A stretch of 37,055 nucleotides of DNA from Thalassovita sp. (GCA_002729595.1 PBYL01000352.1:1-37055), one strand, 5' to 3'. Positions 25,580 through 34,659 are shown, numbered from the stretch's first letter. The notes: a model not told the origin generated them from the sequence alone. Program-made: numbers and translations.

Positions 25580-27157
25580 ATGGAGCCTACTTATTTCCTT
25601 CATTCGAATTCTATAAAACCACTCATTTTCTTGAGTTTATTTATACTGCAAATTTTAGCCATCAACACTGTATTTGCTCAAAATGAAAATGCTGTAATTA
25701 TCAACTTTAATGGAGAGGATAAGCAAGTAACTCGCTTTGATAAACTCTCTGCTGCTTTAGATGCGCATGATGGAGAAATAGCGCTTTTCAATGGCACTTA
25801 TTACTTGTATGGCACCAGCTACGATTGCGGATATGAATGGGGAAATCCCGAAGCACCATTTTGTGGGTTTAAAGTTTATTCTTCTAAAGATTTAATGAGT
25901 TGGACGGATGAAGGTTTTCTATTTGATGCAACGATTGACCTTTGGCAAACCCGATGCAATGGAAAAACATATGGTTGCTACAGGCCGCATGTGATTTATA
26001 ATGAGAAAAATAAAGAGTATGTGTTGTGGATTAATGTGTATGATAATAGAACTGGCTTTAGGGTATTTACTAGTGACAATCCGATTGGGCCATTTAAAGA
26101 AGTAGCAGAGCCGACAACTGCTGTTAATAATGATGCACCGGTTGCAGGTTTAAATAATGGTGATCACGATACCTTTGTAGACGATGATGGAACAGCGTAT
26201 TTAGCCTATACAGATTGGAGAACTGATGGCACAATTGTAATTGAAAAACTAAATGAAGATTATACTTCTGGTACTGGTGAACATGTAAAAACTGTGACTG
26301 CTGGTCGCACTGAAGCACCTGGAATGATGAAATATAACAACAGGTATTATGTGCTTTATTCAGATCCGAATTGTGGTTATTGTTCTGGTACAGGGACTTC
26401 CTATAAATCGGCTCCATCTCCACTTGGCCCTTGGACAGACGGTGCCAAACTGAATGAAAATTCTTGTGGTGGTCAACCTTCTTTTGTTTCTACATTTCAG
26501 TTAGAGGCAGGTACAATTTATTTATATGGTAGCGATCTGTGGAATAATGCTGCTAAAAATGAAGCGCAAGCCAATTTCTATTGGGCACCACTCACATTTG
26601 ATGAAGATGGTAATATAAATCCATTCGATTGCGAGCAAACAATTAGTATTCCGGTAAAGAAAGATGTAAGCGAAACTGATCTTGCTAATTTAGATGCAAG
26701 CTCTGGAAGTGATGGCTTTACCACATCATGCGAGATTCAAGGCGAAACTCAATTTGGTCAATCATTTACAGCTACCAAAACTGGCATACTTTCTAAAGTT
26801 TCTTTTGCCACTTTCAAAAGTGGTTATCCTGATGCAGGACTCACTTTCGAAATCTACAAAGCAGATCAAAATTCTCAACCAAAAGGTAAAGCATTAAGCT
26901 CTTTCACTGTTACTTCAGACTCCATTGGCTGGTCTCCAAAGATGATTTCAGTACAGCCCAACATAAAAGTGAAAGCTTCTAAAAAGTATCTTTTGCTTGT
27001 AAAATCGATATCTTCAAAAGGGTGCTTTGGAATCGAATTCAACGATAAAGCTCCATATCCAAAAGGTGCTGCTATCTTAAGCACTGACAAAGGCAATTCA
27101 TTTTCAATTATAGAAAATCGAACGCTTATGTTTCAAACTTTTGTTTTACCAAAATAG
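25580..27157 (+). CDS. Secreted GH43-like glycosidase with a C-terminal beta-sandwich domain
   Basis: 525 residues. A long signal peptide (1-34, ending NTVFAQ) precedes a five-bladed GH43-like propeller (about 50-355): LDAHDGEIALFNGTYYLYGTS (likely base Asp 61 or 64), YRPHVIYNEKNKEYVLWIN, DHDTFVDDDGTAYLAY (Asp 197, likely pKa modulator), and TEAPGMMKYNNRYYVLYSD (Glu 245, likely acid). The C-terminal 130 residues (GQSFTATKTGILSKVSFATFKSG...LTFEIYKAD...KGKALSSF) form a jelly-roll-type domain that may bind sugar or the substrate surface. Family members remove arabinose, xylose or galactose units from plant or algal polysaccharides; linkage cannot be read. Its partners are the divergent AraC gene and the convergent GH42 operon. 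Confidence 0.8.
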   Translation: MEPTYFLHSNSIKPLIFLSLFILQILAINTVFAQNENAVIINFNGEDKQVTRFDKLSAALDAHDGEIALFNGTYYLYGTSYDCGYEWGNPEAPFCGFKVYSSKDLMSWTDEGFLFDATIDLWQTRCNGKTYGCYRPHVIYNEKNKEYVLWINVYDNRTGFRVFTSDNPIGPFKEVAEPTTAVNNDAPVAGLNNGDHDTFVDDDGTAYLAYTDWRTDGTIVIEKLNEDYTSGTGEHVKTVTAGRTEAPGMMKYNNRYYVLYSDPNCGYCSGTGTSYKSAPSPLGPWTDGAKLNENSCGGQPSFVSTFQLEAGTIYLYGSDLWNNAAKNEAQANFYWAPLTFDEDGNINPFDCEQTISIPVKKDVSETDLANLDASSGSDGFTTSCEIQGETQFGQSFTATKTGILSKVSFATFKSGYPDAGLTFEIYKADQNSQPKGKALSSFTVTSDSIGWSPKMISVQPNIKVKASKKYLLLVKSISSKGCFGIEFNDKAPYPKGAAILSTDKGNSFSIIENRTLMFQTFVLPK

Positions 27158-27169
27158 CAGCAATTCAGG

Positions 27170-28195
27170 CTATGGCTTCAAATTGAACAACTTCAATTTT
27201 GCATAGAAATCTTCGAAAAGCTGTCGGTTATCTATTTGATTATAAACTCTCATATTTCTGCCTTTATAGTTTACTTCATAGGTTCCTTGATCATTTACCA
27301 ATGGTGATTGTTTGAGCTTATAAAAACTCGATGATGGATCTGCTTCAAAAGAAGATTGCAAAGCTGTAAGCAAAACCAAAGGGTTGTCTCCCATTACATA
27401 GGTCTCTCCTATTTTAAAGTTAAACTTAGTGGTTAGATCGATGATGTTATCAATCTTTGCGGTTAAATATTTACCGATTTCACCCTGAGTTTCCACATTC
27501 AACTTTAACTCGGCATAAGACATCAGTGCTTGCCTGTAAACATCTCTGGGCACTTGCCAAATATCAATACTAGATTGATTGAAAATTACTTGAACAGCTG
27601 CCAAATCTATTCCGGTGTTGTATTCCATTGTAGTATAACCGGGAGGTGGAGTTGCCATTTCTATGTGTTCTGTACCACCAATCCAGATGAGTGTAAGCTT
27701 GTCGGCAATTTGTGGTTCCAATAGATATGCACTAGCAATTTCAGTTAATCCACCGCCACAAACCACAAAAAGCCTTTCTTTGGTATCGGTGCGCATAGCT
27801 TCTTTTACAATGGCTTTGGCTCCATCAGATTCTATGGCAGTACTCTTATCATTGAGCGGTTTATTACTTCCTTGATAGACTTGATATTTACCCTGCAAAC
27901 TCATCAATTCAAGAACTTTATTTACATTTTCTACTGCATGTGTGGCAGTTTCGTTTGAGCTGTCAAAACCATCGCCGGGTTTAAGATGTGAGCCAATTAT
28001 TGCTCTAATCTCTATGGATGGAGATAATAAATGATGCACCAATTGAAACAAACCATCTGGGTCTCCGGCATAATCATTATCAATAATTACCCGCATTCTT
28101 GGTTGTACTTTTTCACTCCATGAACTCTGAGAGTTTGCTAAAAAAGGAAGACTTACGAGCAAAAGGATAAGATAGTAATGAGTATTTTTTATCAT
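27170..28195 (-). CDS. Secreted nucleoside-hydrolase-fold protein
   Basis: 341 residues with a signal peptide (ending FLANSQ). The N-terminal metal site reads RVIIDNDYAGDPDGLFQL (Asp 39, 41, 45, 47), a variant of the inosine-uridine nucleoside hydrolase motif iIDtDpG.DDa. The middle has LFVVCGGGLTEIASAYLLEP and KLTLIWIGGT, matching the 'GpLTNlA' and 'iGG' blocks, and VMGDNPLVLLTAL is the C-terminal Asp region. The fold and calcium site are therefore kept. Nucleoside hydrolases are normally cytoplasmic; this one is exported and lies 12 bp after the GH42 gene in the same direction. It may cleave an N- or O-glycosidic bond in an extracellular glycan rather than nucleosides. That is inference. 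Confidence 0.75.
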   Translation of the reverse strand: MIKNTHYYLILLLVSLPFLANSQSSWSEKVQPRMRVIIDNDYAGDPDGLFQLVHHLLSPSIEIRAIIGSHLKPGDGFDSSNETATHAVENVNKVLELMSLQGKYQVYQGSNKPLNDKSTAIESDGAKAIVKEAMRTDTKERLFVVCGGGLTEIASAYLLEPQIADKLTLIWIGGTEHIEMATPPPGYTTMEYNTGIDLAAVQVIFNQSSIDIWQVPRDVYRQALMSYAELKLNVETQGEIGKYLTAKIDNIIDLTTKFNFKIGETYVMGDNPLVLLTALQSSFEADPSSSFYKLKQSPLVNDQGTYEVNYKGRNMRVYNQIDNRQLFEDFYAKLKLFNLKP

Positions 28196-28207
28196 GTTTG
28201 TTATAGG

Positions 28208-30307
28208 TTATTTTTCTTCAATAATTTTCACACCCCAAGGTGCTAAAGTCAATTGTGTATTAGATTTTACTTCTTTATCCTCCAAAAGCTCTTTTCCATT
28301 TTTATAAGTGTATATAAATGATTGAGCTGAGGAAGAATAATTGAAGTAATAGTGAATGTTCTTTCCTTTATTATTGATGCCTGACTTTACAATGATTGGG
28401 AAACTTAATTTTTGGTCATCACCCCAAAGTCCTGCTTTTTTTACTTGATCAGCCAAAATAGCTTTCAGTAGTTTTTCTCCCGGCATAAAGCCAATGTAAG
28501 TAGCTAAACCTTTGCCATATGTATTTTCAGTAATGGCAGCATATTCTCCCCAAACCGGATGGTCGTAATGAGCCAAAACTTTTGCTCCTTCATTGGGTGT
28601 AATCAATTCCATCCAATATTTTACTTCTTCGTTTTCATCTCCGATTTGATAGGAATCATCTTTAATTTTAACTCCTTCTGGTTTTACAAACTGGCTGTAA
28701 TAATTACCAGTTGCTTTATTAATTATACCCGGTTGAGGCGTATATCTCACTTTCACATTTTCATCAGAAAAGCCACTTTTAAAAGTATAAACAATGTGTC
28801 CGCCCTGCTCAACATAATTATTTAAAGCTTCTAAAACTTCATCAGAAGCCGCATAAAGTGCTGGTACCACAATCATTTTGTACTTATTCAAATCTGCCAA
28901 ACGATATGGATCTAAAAAATCGACACCTACATTCATTTTATAAAGCTCATCGTAAAAGGGACGTAAAATATCGTTGTAGTTTTCTCGATTATACCAACCA
29001 AAACTAAAATTATTGAAAGCCGTTAATGCTTCATTACTTACAAAAAAAGCTACCTCATTCTGTTTTTTGAGTCCTATTAAATGTTCGTTTAATCTCTTAA
29101 AATCAGCACCAATGGTCATGGCTTCTTTGTAGGTTGGGTTCGGCAAAAAATCGTGACTTAGTAAACCCTTCCAATAAGTTTCTGCTGAATTATGGATGGA
29201 ATGCCAATGCCAGTAACCAACCATTGTTGCACCAGAAGCCAAATGGCTAAATGCCTGCAATCTCAATTGACCGGGATAAGGCACCCATTCTGCGAAACCT
29301 TGTGCTTCTGTTTCTATTACAAAGTAATTGTTGCCATTTTTAACTGAGCGAGTTACATCACCGCCAAAAGAAATTTCAATACCTGTTAGATGATCTTGCG
29401 TTGGATGGTAAATATCCACACCGGCTACATCCATTGCTTTTGCAGCTTGAAAATGGTTTACATCTGGCTGTATTCCAAAGGAATATCCTCTCCATTCAAA
29501 GTCAAAATTTTGGGTTACAAACTGATTAGGCTTTTCATATTCTTTTACCAAAGCTACTTGCCAAGCTAAAAAGTCTGTTACCAACTTGCGCTGAAACTTG
29601 GAAAACTCAGATTTTAAACTGGCATTAATCGATCCGTTAACGGATGGAAATTCTTCCCAAGAGTTAATTCTATTGCTCCAATAATCGAGTCCGAATTTAT
29701 GGTTTATACTATCAAGCGATTGGAATTTCTCTTTCATATATTCAACAAATTGCTTTTGCACATTTTCACCTGCAGTGTTGTAATGCTTTGTTTCATTATC
29801 TACTTGATAGCCAATTATTGCCGGATGGTCTTTTACATGTTCCATCATTTTACGAATTACTCTTTCGGCATAATGGCGGTAATGTTCATTTGTAATATCC
29901 ATATTTTGCCTAGCTCCGTATTGATTTTGCCCTCTGGCAGTTGTGGCCAACACATCTGGATATTTATGCACTAACCAAGCTGGCACCGCATAAGTTGGTG
30001 TTCCAATTATCACCTGAATACCTGCTTGATGCATTGCATCCAAAACCCGATCTATGTGTGAGAAATCGTAAACTCCATCTTGAGGCTCCACTGTGCTCCA
30101 AGTTGATTCAGCAATTCTTACAAAGTTTATATTTGCCTCTTTCATCATCTCAATGTCTTTATCTAGACGATCGTAAGGCATATATTCATAGTAATAAGCT
30201 ACTCCAAATAATAACTGTTCTTGCTTGTACTGTGCTTGGGTTTTAAGTGAAGTAAAAAAAGAAAATAGTAGTAGGAAAAAAATGGTAAGTTGTAGTTTCA
30301 TTATCAT
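28208..30307 (-). CDS. Secreted GH42 beta-galactosidase
   Basis: 699 residues with a signal peptide (ending KTQAQ). A GH42 TIM barrel fills about 33-410: FGVAYYYEYMPYDRLDKDIEMMKEANINFVRIAESTWSTVEP, GYQVDNE with the acid/base Glu 172, and YFVIETEAQGFAEW with the likely nucleophile Glu 332, with SGATMVGYWHWHSIHNSAE closing the barrel. A class-1-glutamine-amidotransferase-like trimerisation domain (about 415-620, YKMIVVPALYAASDEVLEALNNYVEQGGHIVYTF) and a small C-terminal beta domain complete the normal GH42 order. The enzyme releases terminal beta-galactose. ATGs occur at 30307 and 30301. It is followed after 12 bp by the nucleoside-hydrolase-fold gene, which is probably co-transcribed, and is preceded by a LacI-like palindrome. 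Confidence 0.9.
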   Translation of the reverse strand: MIMKLQLTIFFLLLFSFFTSLKTQAQYKQEQLLFGVAYYYEYMPYDRLDKDIEMMKEANINFVRIAESTWSTVEPQDGVYDFSHIDRVLDAMHQAGIQVIIGTPTYAVPAWLVHKYPDVLATTARGQNQYGARQNMDITNEHYRHYAERVIRKMMEHVKDHPAIIGYQVDNETKHYNTAGENVQKQFVEYMKEKFQSLDSINHKFGLDYWSNRINSWEEFPSVNGSINASLKSEFSKFQRKLVTDFLAWQVALVKEYEKPNQFVTQNFDFEWRGYSFGIQPDVNHFQAAKAMDVAGVDIYHPTQDHLTGIEISFGGDVTRSVKNGNNYFVIETEAQGFAEWVPYPGQLRLQAFSHLASGATMVGYWHWHSIHNSAETYWKGLLSHDFLPNPTYKEAMTIGADFKRLNEHLIGLKKQNEVAFFVSNEALTAFNNFSFGWYNRENYNDILRPFYDELYKMNVGVDFLDPYRLADLNKYKMIVVPALYAASDEVLEALNNYVEQGGHIVYTFKSGFSDENVKVRYTPQPGIINKATGNYYSQFVKPEGVKIKDDSYQIGDENEEVKYWMELITPNEGAKVLAHYDHPVWGEYAAITENTYGKGLATYIGFMPGEKLLKAILADQVKKAGLWGDDQKLSFPIIVKSGINNKGKNIHYYFNYSSSAQSFIYTYKNGKELLEDKEVKSNTQLTLAPWGVKIIEEK

Positions 30308-30325
30308 GTGTGTTGTTTACTTAAA

Positions 30326-30339
30326 TGTAAACATTTACA
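30326..30339. promoter_or_regulatory. LacI-like palindrome before the GH42 gene
   Basis: TGTAAACATTTACA has 6-bp arms around a central CA; with flanks the arms reach 7 bp (30325-30340). LacI-family operators read TGTAAACGTTTACA, so only the central CG step differs. It lies 18 bp before the GH42 start. GTTTAC also occurs at 30315 and 30369. No LacI gene is in the window. Confidence 0.4.
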
Positions 30340-30401
30340 TGTTTTTTAATGAAAATTCTTGCAAGATTGTTTACAACCAAAGCCAATTAGAAATGATCTT
30401 C

Positions 30402-30998
30402 CTACTTGACTTTGATTTTAAATGTATTTAATAGCCTTTCAGTTTTAGCTAAATTGTCTTTTAATCTTGGTAATAATACTTTTTTACCAAATTCTGTATG
30501 GTAGCTGTGGTTTGATAGAAATTCTCGATTCAGTTTGTGCCAGCTAAAATCGCTGTATTTTTTAGCATAGCACATTTCCCATTCTCTTCTCAACAGTTGC
30601 TGCCAGAAGAAATAATCTGGACTAGATAAATGATACAAGTCTGCATCACACAAAATCTTTTCTGTGAGGGTTTTAGGTGTTTTAGACAACATGGTTGAGT
30701 AGATGCAATTCATTACAACTTCAATTTGCTCATTGCCTAAACCTTCTTTTACAAGGAACTCTTCTGCTATATTGCTGCTTATTTCTTCGTGGTTTTTATG
30801 AGAATGGACATAGCCAACATCATGAAACCAAGCTGCTATTAAAACAGATTCACGATCTGTTGCCGAAACCGACAATTGATCGCAAATCTCTTCTACATGA
30901 GAAATTACAGCCCTCGTATGATGTATATTATGAAAAGGCAAGTCATTGAGCTTTTCTAATAAACTAGAAGTATAATTCTCAACTTTTTCTAATAGCAT
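30402..30998 (-). CDS. HD-domain phosphohydrolase
   Basis: 198 residues, soluble. Metal-ligand pattern of the HD superfamily: FHNIHHTRAV (His 26/27), AAWFHDVGY with the name-giving His 59-Asp 60, a later SHKNHEE, and CDADLYHL (Asp 118/120). This is the small metal-dependent phosphohydrolase type (yqeK/YfbR-like fold), often acting on nucleotides or phosphorylated second messengers. The substrate is unknown. The gene starts 11 bp after the stop of the TonB-dependent receptor gene, so it is probably the last gene of that operon. The 94-bp gap before the GH42 gene contains the LacI-like palindrome and marks the likely end of the unit. Confidence 0.85.
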   Translation of the reverse strand: MLLEKVENYTSSLLEKLNDLPFHNIHHTRAVISHVEEICDQLSVSATDRESVLIAAWFHDVGYVHSHKNHEEISSNIAEEFLVKEGLGNEQIEVVMNCIYSTMLSKTPKTLTEKILCDADLYHLSSPDYFFWQQLLRREWEMCYAKKYSDFSWHKLNREFLSNHSYHTEFGKKVLLPRLKDNLAKTERLLNTFKIKVK

Positions 30999-31009
30999 AT
31001 TTTAGTCAA

Positions 31010-33421
31010 TTAAAATTTATAACTATAGCCAAAACGAATTACCTGTGTTTCGTAGTAATTAGAACTAGTGTATGAAAAATTATTTCCATCAATTTTTTGC
31101 CTAATTACCATTGTGTTTAAAAGATCAGTGGCATTTACAAACAACTCACCTTTGTCTTTTTGAACTGATTTTTTAACTCCTACATCTAAAGAAAATCTAG
31201 CTTTAATAGTTCCCTGTGGAATGATATCTGGTGCCAAATAAATTGCTGTTAACTGTGCTTCTGTTTTGTTGGCAAACTTAATATTTGTATTAAGTTTGAT
31301 ATTGCCCGAATAAATCTCTTGCTTTTCGGCGGTAAAGGTATTTTCAACTGGATATTTATTAAGCACTGTAAAAGCATCTATTTGATTGTGGTAACCATTC
31401 AGGTTTAAATTCATATTTACTTTATCAGAAATTGCTCTGGTTATTACCAATTCGATACCTGTATTATAACTTTTGCCTACGTTTTGCGAGATGTTATATA
31501 TCAGGTTTGTGCTGTCAACTGTGGTGGCGATTCTCGTAATTGTTCCATCTGAAATACGATGGTAAAGTGCTCCATAAAAATAGCCTTTGTCCCAATCGTT
31601 TTTATATCCCAGTTCAAAACTGTTGGTAAATTGTGGTTGCAATGCCGGATTACCCACTTTAATAATTTCTGCATCATCATATTTTGGAAAGATTCGAATA
31701 TCTCCTTCATCTGGTCGGTCTACCCTGCGGTTATAAAAGACTGAAAATCGATGATTGTCATCTAACTTATAAGTAATACGTGCATTGGGGAAAGGCTGCA
31801 AATAATCGTAACCATCACTTGAATAAGTATTGTGGTTAGGGTCTACTGTATAATTTAAGTCTACATATTCTAACCTTAAACCGATTTCTGCTTCGAGCTT
31901 TTTAACCTCATAAGTGTAATTTCCATAAATTGCCGGAATAGTTTCTTTGTAGGTGGCTTTTCCATCTGCTCCGGTATCTAACACAGAATTTGTTGCGGAA
32001 GGATTAAATTGCATATCGGTAGGAATGGTTCTGCTTCTAAACTTTAAGCCAGTTTCTAAAACACCATGTTTCATAGGTCTGGTGTAATCCAAAGTAAAGT
32101 CGGCTACTTTTTGATCGGCTATTAAGAAGAAAGATTCATTAGTAGTAAAAGTTGGTCTGGTATTATCAAAAAAGTACTTTTCATCTTCTCTGTCGAAAGT
32201 ATAGTTGAAACCAATGTTTAGCTTATGTCCGGGCTGTTGGAATTTATGTTCGTAATTCATAGTAGCCATCGCAGCCGTAAGTACTTCATCTTCTAAAAAC
32301 TGCCACAATCGTAGGCTTTGATCAGTTTCTCCATCAAAAAATGGCTGATCACCTCTATCTTTTATAGATTCTTTACTGAATAAGCCCGAAACTGTAATGG
32401 TATTATAATCATTTATAAACCAATCTAAACCAGCTTTAGAAGTAAAGAAATTGGTGTTTCGGTTCCGTTTCATTTGCTGATTAATCACCGTTCCATCATC
32501 ATAAGTTCTAGTAATGAACTCATTCTTATTGAGGGTTTGTGTATACAGATTATCAGCTTGGAGAAATAGGTTTACTTTCTTCTTTCTATAGTTCAATGCG
32601 ATTGAAGGATTAATCTTTGGTGTTGCCTGATACTGTGGCCTTATACCCGGTAAATTCTGTTTTCGCACCCACAAGGCTCCTAAACCTGTAGATAATCCCA
32701 CTTTTCCATTTAAGCCTTCTTGATCTTCCTTTTTGAGAATGATATTGATAATCCCTGCATTTCCATTGGCATCAAACTTTGCTGATGGATTATTGATAAT
32801 TTCAATTTTCTCTACTGCTGATGCCGGTATATTGTCTAACCCATTTTGATTACCAAAACCTGTAATTGCAGTTTGTTTACCATCAATCAAGACCATAACT
32901 TGGCTATTCCCTCTAAGTTGAACTTGTCCATCTTGCGTTGTTACTCCCGGTAAATTACTCATAGATTGTAAAATACTGCCGCCACTTTGGCTCACATTGC
33001 TAGCTACATCGTATGTTTTTTTATCCATCGTACTGGTTACTGCATCTTTGTTTGCAGTAATGAGTACTTCGTTTAGCTCTTGCACATTTTCTTCCATCAT
33101 AATAGCACCAATAGAAATAAATGCCGAGTTTGAACCGATAAAAAGTGGTTCCAAATGTTTTATAAAACCTACGTTGGAGACTTCTAAAAAATAATCTCCG
33201 GGTTTTACTTCTGCTATGCTAAATAAGCCATTGTCATTAGTAATTGTTCCTGCTACGAATGATGAGTCTGTCTGATTCTTTAAAATCACGCTAGCGAAAG
33301 GTAAGTTTTCTGCGTTAGTTTTGGCTTTAACAGCGCCTGAAACATTTACTTTTGTTTGTTGTGCCATTATTGCATATGGTGCTAGAACAATGTAAATGCA
33401 AATAATAATTTTAATCTTCAT
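31010..33421 (-). CDS. TonB-dependent receptor, OMP_b-brl_3 family
   Basis: 803 residues. A signal peptide (1-20, ending IMAQ) is followed by a carboxypeptidase-regulatory-like domain (about 24-110: VSGAVKAKTNAENLPFASVILKN, EVKPGDYFLEVSNVGF), a plug domain (about 128-232: GGSILQSMSNLPGVTTQDGQVQLRGNSQVMVLIDGKQ, IPASAVEKIEIINNPSAKFDANGNAGIINIILKK), and a barrel of strands to the C-terminal YSYKF. This is the smaller 'outer-membrane beta-barrel family' receptor type, without a SusD partner, so SusC-type glycan import is unlikely; a metal, peptide or small-ligand role is more plausible. The ATG overlaps the end of the PepSY-like gene by 11 bp. It is therefore expected to share the regulator site at 33904-33922. 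Confidence 0.88.
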   Translation of the reverse strand: MKIKIIICIYIVLAPYAIMAQQTKVNVSGAVKAKTNAENLPFASVILKNQTDSSFVAGTITNDNGLFSIAEVKPGDYFLEVSNVGFIKHLEPLFIGSNSAFISIGAIMMEENVQELNEVLITANKDAVTSTMDKKTYDVASNVSQSGGSILQSMSNLPGVTTQDGQVQLRGNSQVMVLIDGKQTAITGFGNQNGLDNIPASAVEKIEIINNPSAKFDANGNAGIINIILKKEDQEGLNGKVGLSTGLGALWVRKQNLPGIRPQYQATPKINPSIALNYRKKKVNLFLQADNLYTQTLNKNEFITRTYDDGTVINQQMKRNRNTNFFTSKAGLDWFINDYNTITVSGLFSKESIKDRGDQPFFDGETDQSLRLWQFLEDEVLTAAMATMNYEHKFQQPGHKLNIGFNYTFDREDEKYFFDNTRPTFTTNESFFLIADQKVADFTLDYTRPMKHGVLETGLKFRSRTIPTDMQFNPSATNSVLDTGADGKATYKETIPAIYGNYTYEVKKLEAEIGLRLEYVDLNYTVDPNHNTYSSDGYDYLQPFPNARITYKLDDNHRFSVFYNRRVDRPDEGDIRIFPKYDDAEIIKVGNPALQPQFTNSFELGYKNDWDKGYFYGALYHRISDGTITRIATTVDSTNLIYNISQNVGKSYNTGIELVITRAISDKVNMNLNLNGYHNQIDAFTVLNKYPVENTFTAEKQEIYSGNIKLNTNIKFANKTEAQLTAIYLAPDIIPQGTIKARFSLDVGVKKSVQKDKGELFVNATDLLNTMVIRQKIDGNNFSYTSSNYYETQVIRFGYSYKF

Positions 33422-33857
33422 TTTCTTGTTTTGTCAAATTGCCTTTAGAATCAATTAATATCTCAAATTCTTCTTTATTGGTTTTAATTTCCATTTCGTA
33501 AGAAGTGCCCTCGTTGCTTAGCACAATCTCACATTCTTTGATTTTGTAGTCAGAAAAATTCTCATTAAGAATATATAAAATTTTATCTGGTAAATCAGAC
33601 CCTTTAATTTCATATTCTGTTTCCTTCCAATCTCCATTAGTTAAAAAATTAGCTGAGTATTCCTTTTCATCCATTACGAATTCGGCTTCCCATTCTTCTT
33701 CATTTTCTTTTTCCCACTTAAGCTTTTTGTAATCTTTAAATTTTGCATTAAATGCTGCAAGTACTTCTTCTGGCACCATCTCACTATCAGTTTTATGCAT
33801 ACAAGATTGCATACTTAATACTGATAAAGAGAATGCGATAATGAGTGTTTTTTTCAT
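33411..33857 (-). CDS. PepSY-like lipoprotein
   Basis: 148 residues. The lipoprotein signal peptide ends in the lipobox MQSC (Cys 19). Two short repeats of the PepSY-like type follow: VLAAFNAKFKDYKKLKWEKENEEEWEAEFVMDEKEYSANFLTNGDWKETEYEIK and ILYILNENFSDYKIKECEIVLSNEGTSYEMEIKTNKEEFEILIDSKGNL. Each unit runs helix, W/E-rich strand, hairpin, as in PF11396-like proteins. PepSY-like proteins are thought to bind or inhibit peptides, proteases or sensor domains in the periplasm. It overlaps the TonB-dependent receptor gene by 11 bp, so the pair is tightly co-expressed. The upstream 66-bp gap holds the ATTTAGAA-type site. Confidence 0.8.
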   Translation of the reverse strand: MKKTLIIAFSLSVLSMQSCMHKTDSEMVPEEVLAAFNAKFKDYKKLKWEKENEEEWEAEFVMDEKEYSANFLTNGDWKETEYEIKGSDLPDKILYILNENFSDYKIKECEIVLSNEGTSYEMEIKTNKEEFEILIDSKGNLTKQENED

Positions 33858-33903
33858 GTTTGAAAGACATTTGTGTTTTGTTATGTGGTAAATATCAGTT
33901 GCA

Positions 33904-33922
33904 ACTTGGAAGAAATTTAGAA
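33904..33922 (-). promoter_or_regulatory. Candidate response-regulator site 1 (before PepSY/TonB-receptor operon)
   Basis: On the plus strand ACTTGGAA (33904-33911) and ATTTAGAA (33915-33922) start 11 bp apart. The second equals the element found at sites 2 and 3; the first matches it at 6 of 8. In the direction of the genes this reads TTCTAAAT-N3-TTCCAAGT. It lies 46 bp before the PepSY-like ATG and touches the end of the PAP2 gene. Confidence 0.55.
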
Positions 33923-33923
33923 T

Positions 33924-34631
33924 TTACCTAAGGGGTGTTTTATAATTTTTACCCCATTTATATTTATGCGTCCAATAAGCTATTTTAACTGAAAAGATAC
34001 CAATGCCTGCTCCTACCAAAACATCACTCACATAGTGTTTGTTATTTGCCATTCTAAGCCCACCAACTACAGAGGCAATCGTGTAAGAAACATAAGGAAT
34101 CCATTTAAGTTTGTGCTTATATTCTTCAGATAAAAAAGTAGCAGCGGCAAATGCTTGGGCAGTGTGCCCAGATGGAAATGAGTGATTATTAGAAAAATCT
34201 GGTCTTTGCATACTGGTTGCATGTTTTAAGGCAGTAGTAACTATTGCCATTCCTAATTCGCCTTTGAGCAAAATAGCTGTTCTGTTTTTAATATCGTTGC
34301 GAGATTTTACTCCAAAAGCATCAAGACCATAGCCTAAAATAATTGGACTGTATTGCAGATAATCGTCTATGTGGGTTCTAAAATTAGCTAAATGTTCATT
34401 TCGCTCTTCTGCAAACTCATGTTTTAAAGATTCTTCTCCTTTTCCGTTCGCAGATAGGCCAAAAATTATAAGTGAAACCGGTGTATAAACTTGATTCAAA
34501 CTAGCAGTTCTTTTTGGTAGAAAATTGATTTTAGCGGTGTCTGTCCTTTCAAAAAAATGAGTGTTGAAATATTGGGCAAGGCTCAATTGTGACATAGCAC
34601 ACAAGATCTGAAGTAGTAATAACTGTTTCAT
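33924..34631 (-). CDS. PAP2-family phosphatase, exported
   Basis: 235 residues. A signal peptide (1-20, ending SLAQ) is followed by a PAP2 core with all three phosphatase blocks: K136-HATSMQ-R143-P144 (KxxxxxxRP), SFPSGHT (PSGH 153-156), and R193-MANNK-H199-YVS-D203 (RxxxxxHxxxD). Hydrophobic helices around these blocks anchor the enzyme to the membrane with the active site on the periplasmic side. PAP2 enzymes remove phosphate from lipids such as undecaprenyl pyrophosphate, phosphatidylglycerol phosphate or lipid A. It lies between the two-component system and the PepSY/TonB-receptor operon, with its own candidate regulator site at 34660-34689. A lipid A or envelope-charge role is inferred. 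Confidence 0.88.
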   Translation of the reverse strand: MKQLLLLQILCAMSQLSLAQYFNTHFFERTDTAKINFLPKRTASLNQVYTPVSLIIFGLSANGKGEESLKHEFAEERNEHLANFRTHIDDYLQYSPIILGYGLDAFGVKSRNDIKNRTAILLKGELGMAIVTTALKHATSMQRPDFSNNHSFPSGHTAQAFAAATFLSEEYKHKLKWIPYVSYTIASVVGGLRMANNKHYVSDVLVGAGIGIFSVKIAYWTHKYKWGKNYKTPLR

Positions 34632-34659
34632 GAGATTTTTATACTCAATCTAACAGTAG

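Noticed and set aside
24580-30307. Full polysaccharide utilisation locus
   Set aside because: No SusC/SusD pair is present; the only TonB-dependent receptor (31010-33421) is of the OMP_b-brl_3 type and belongs to a different operon.
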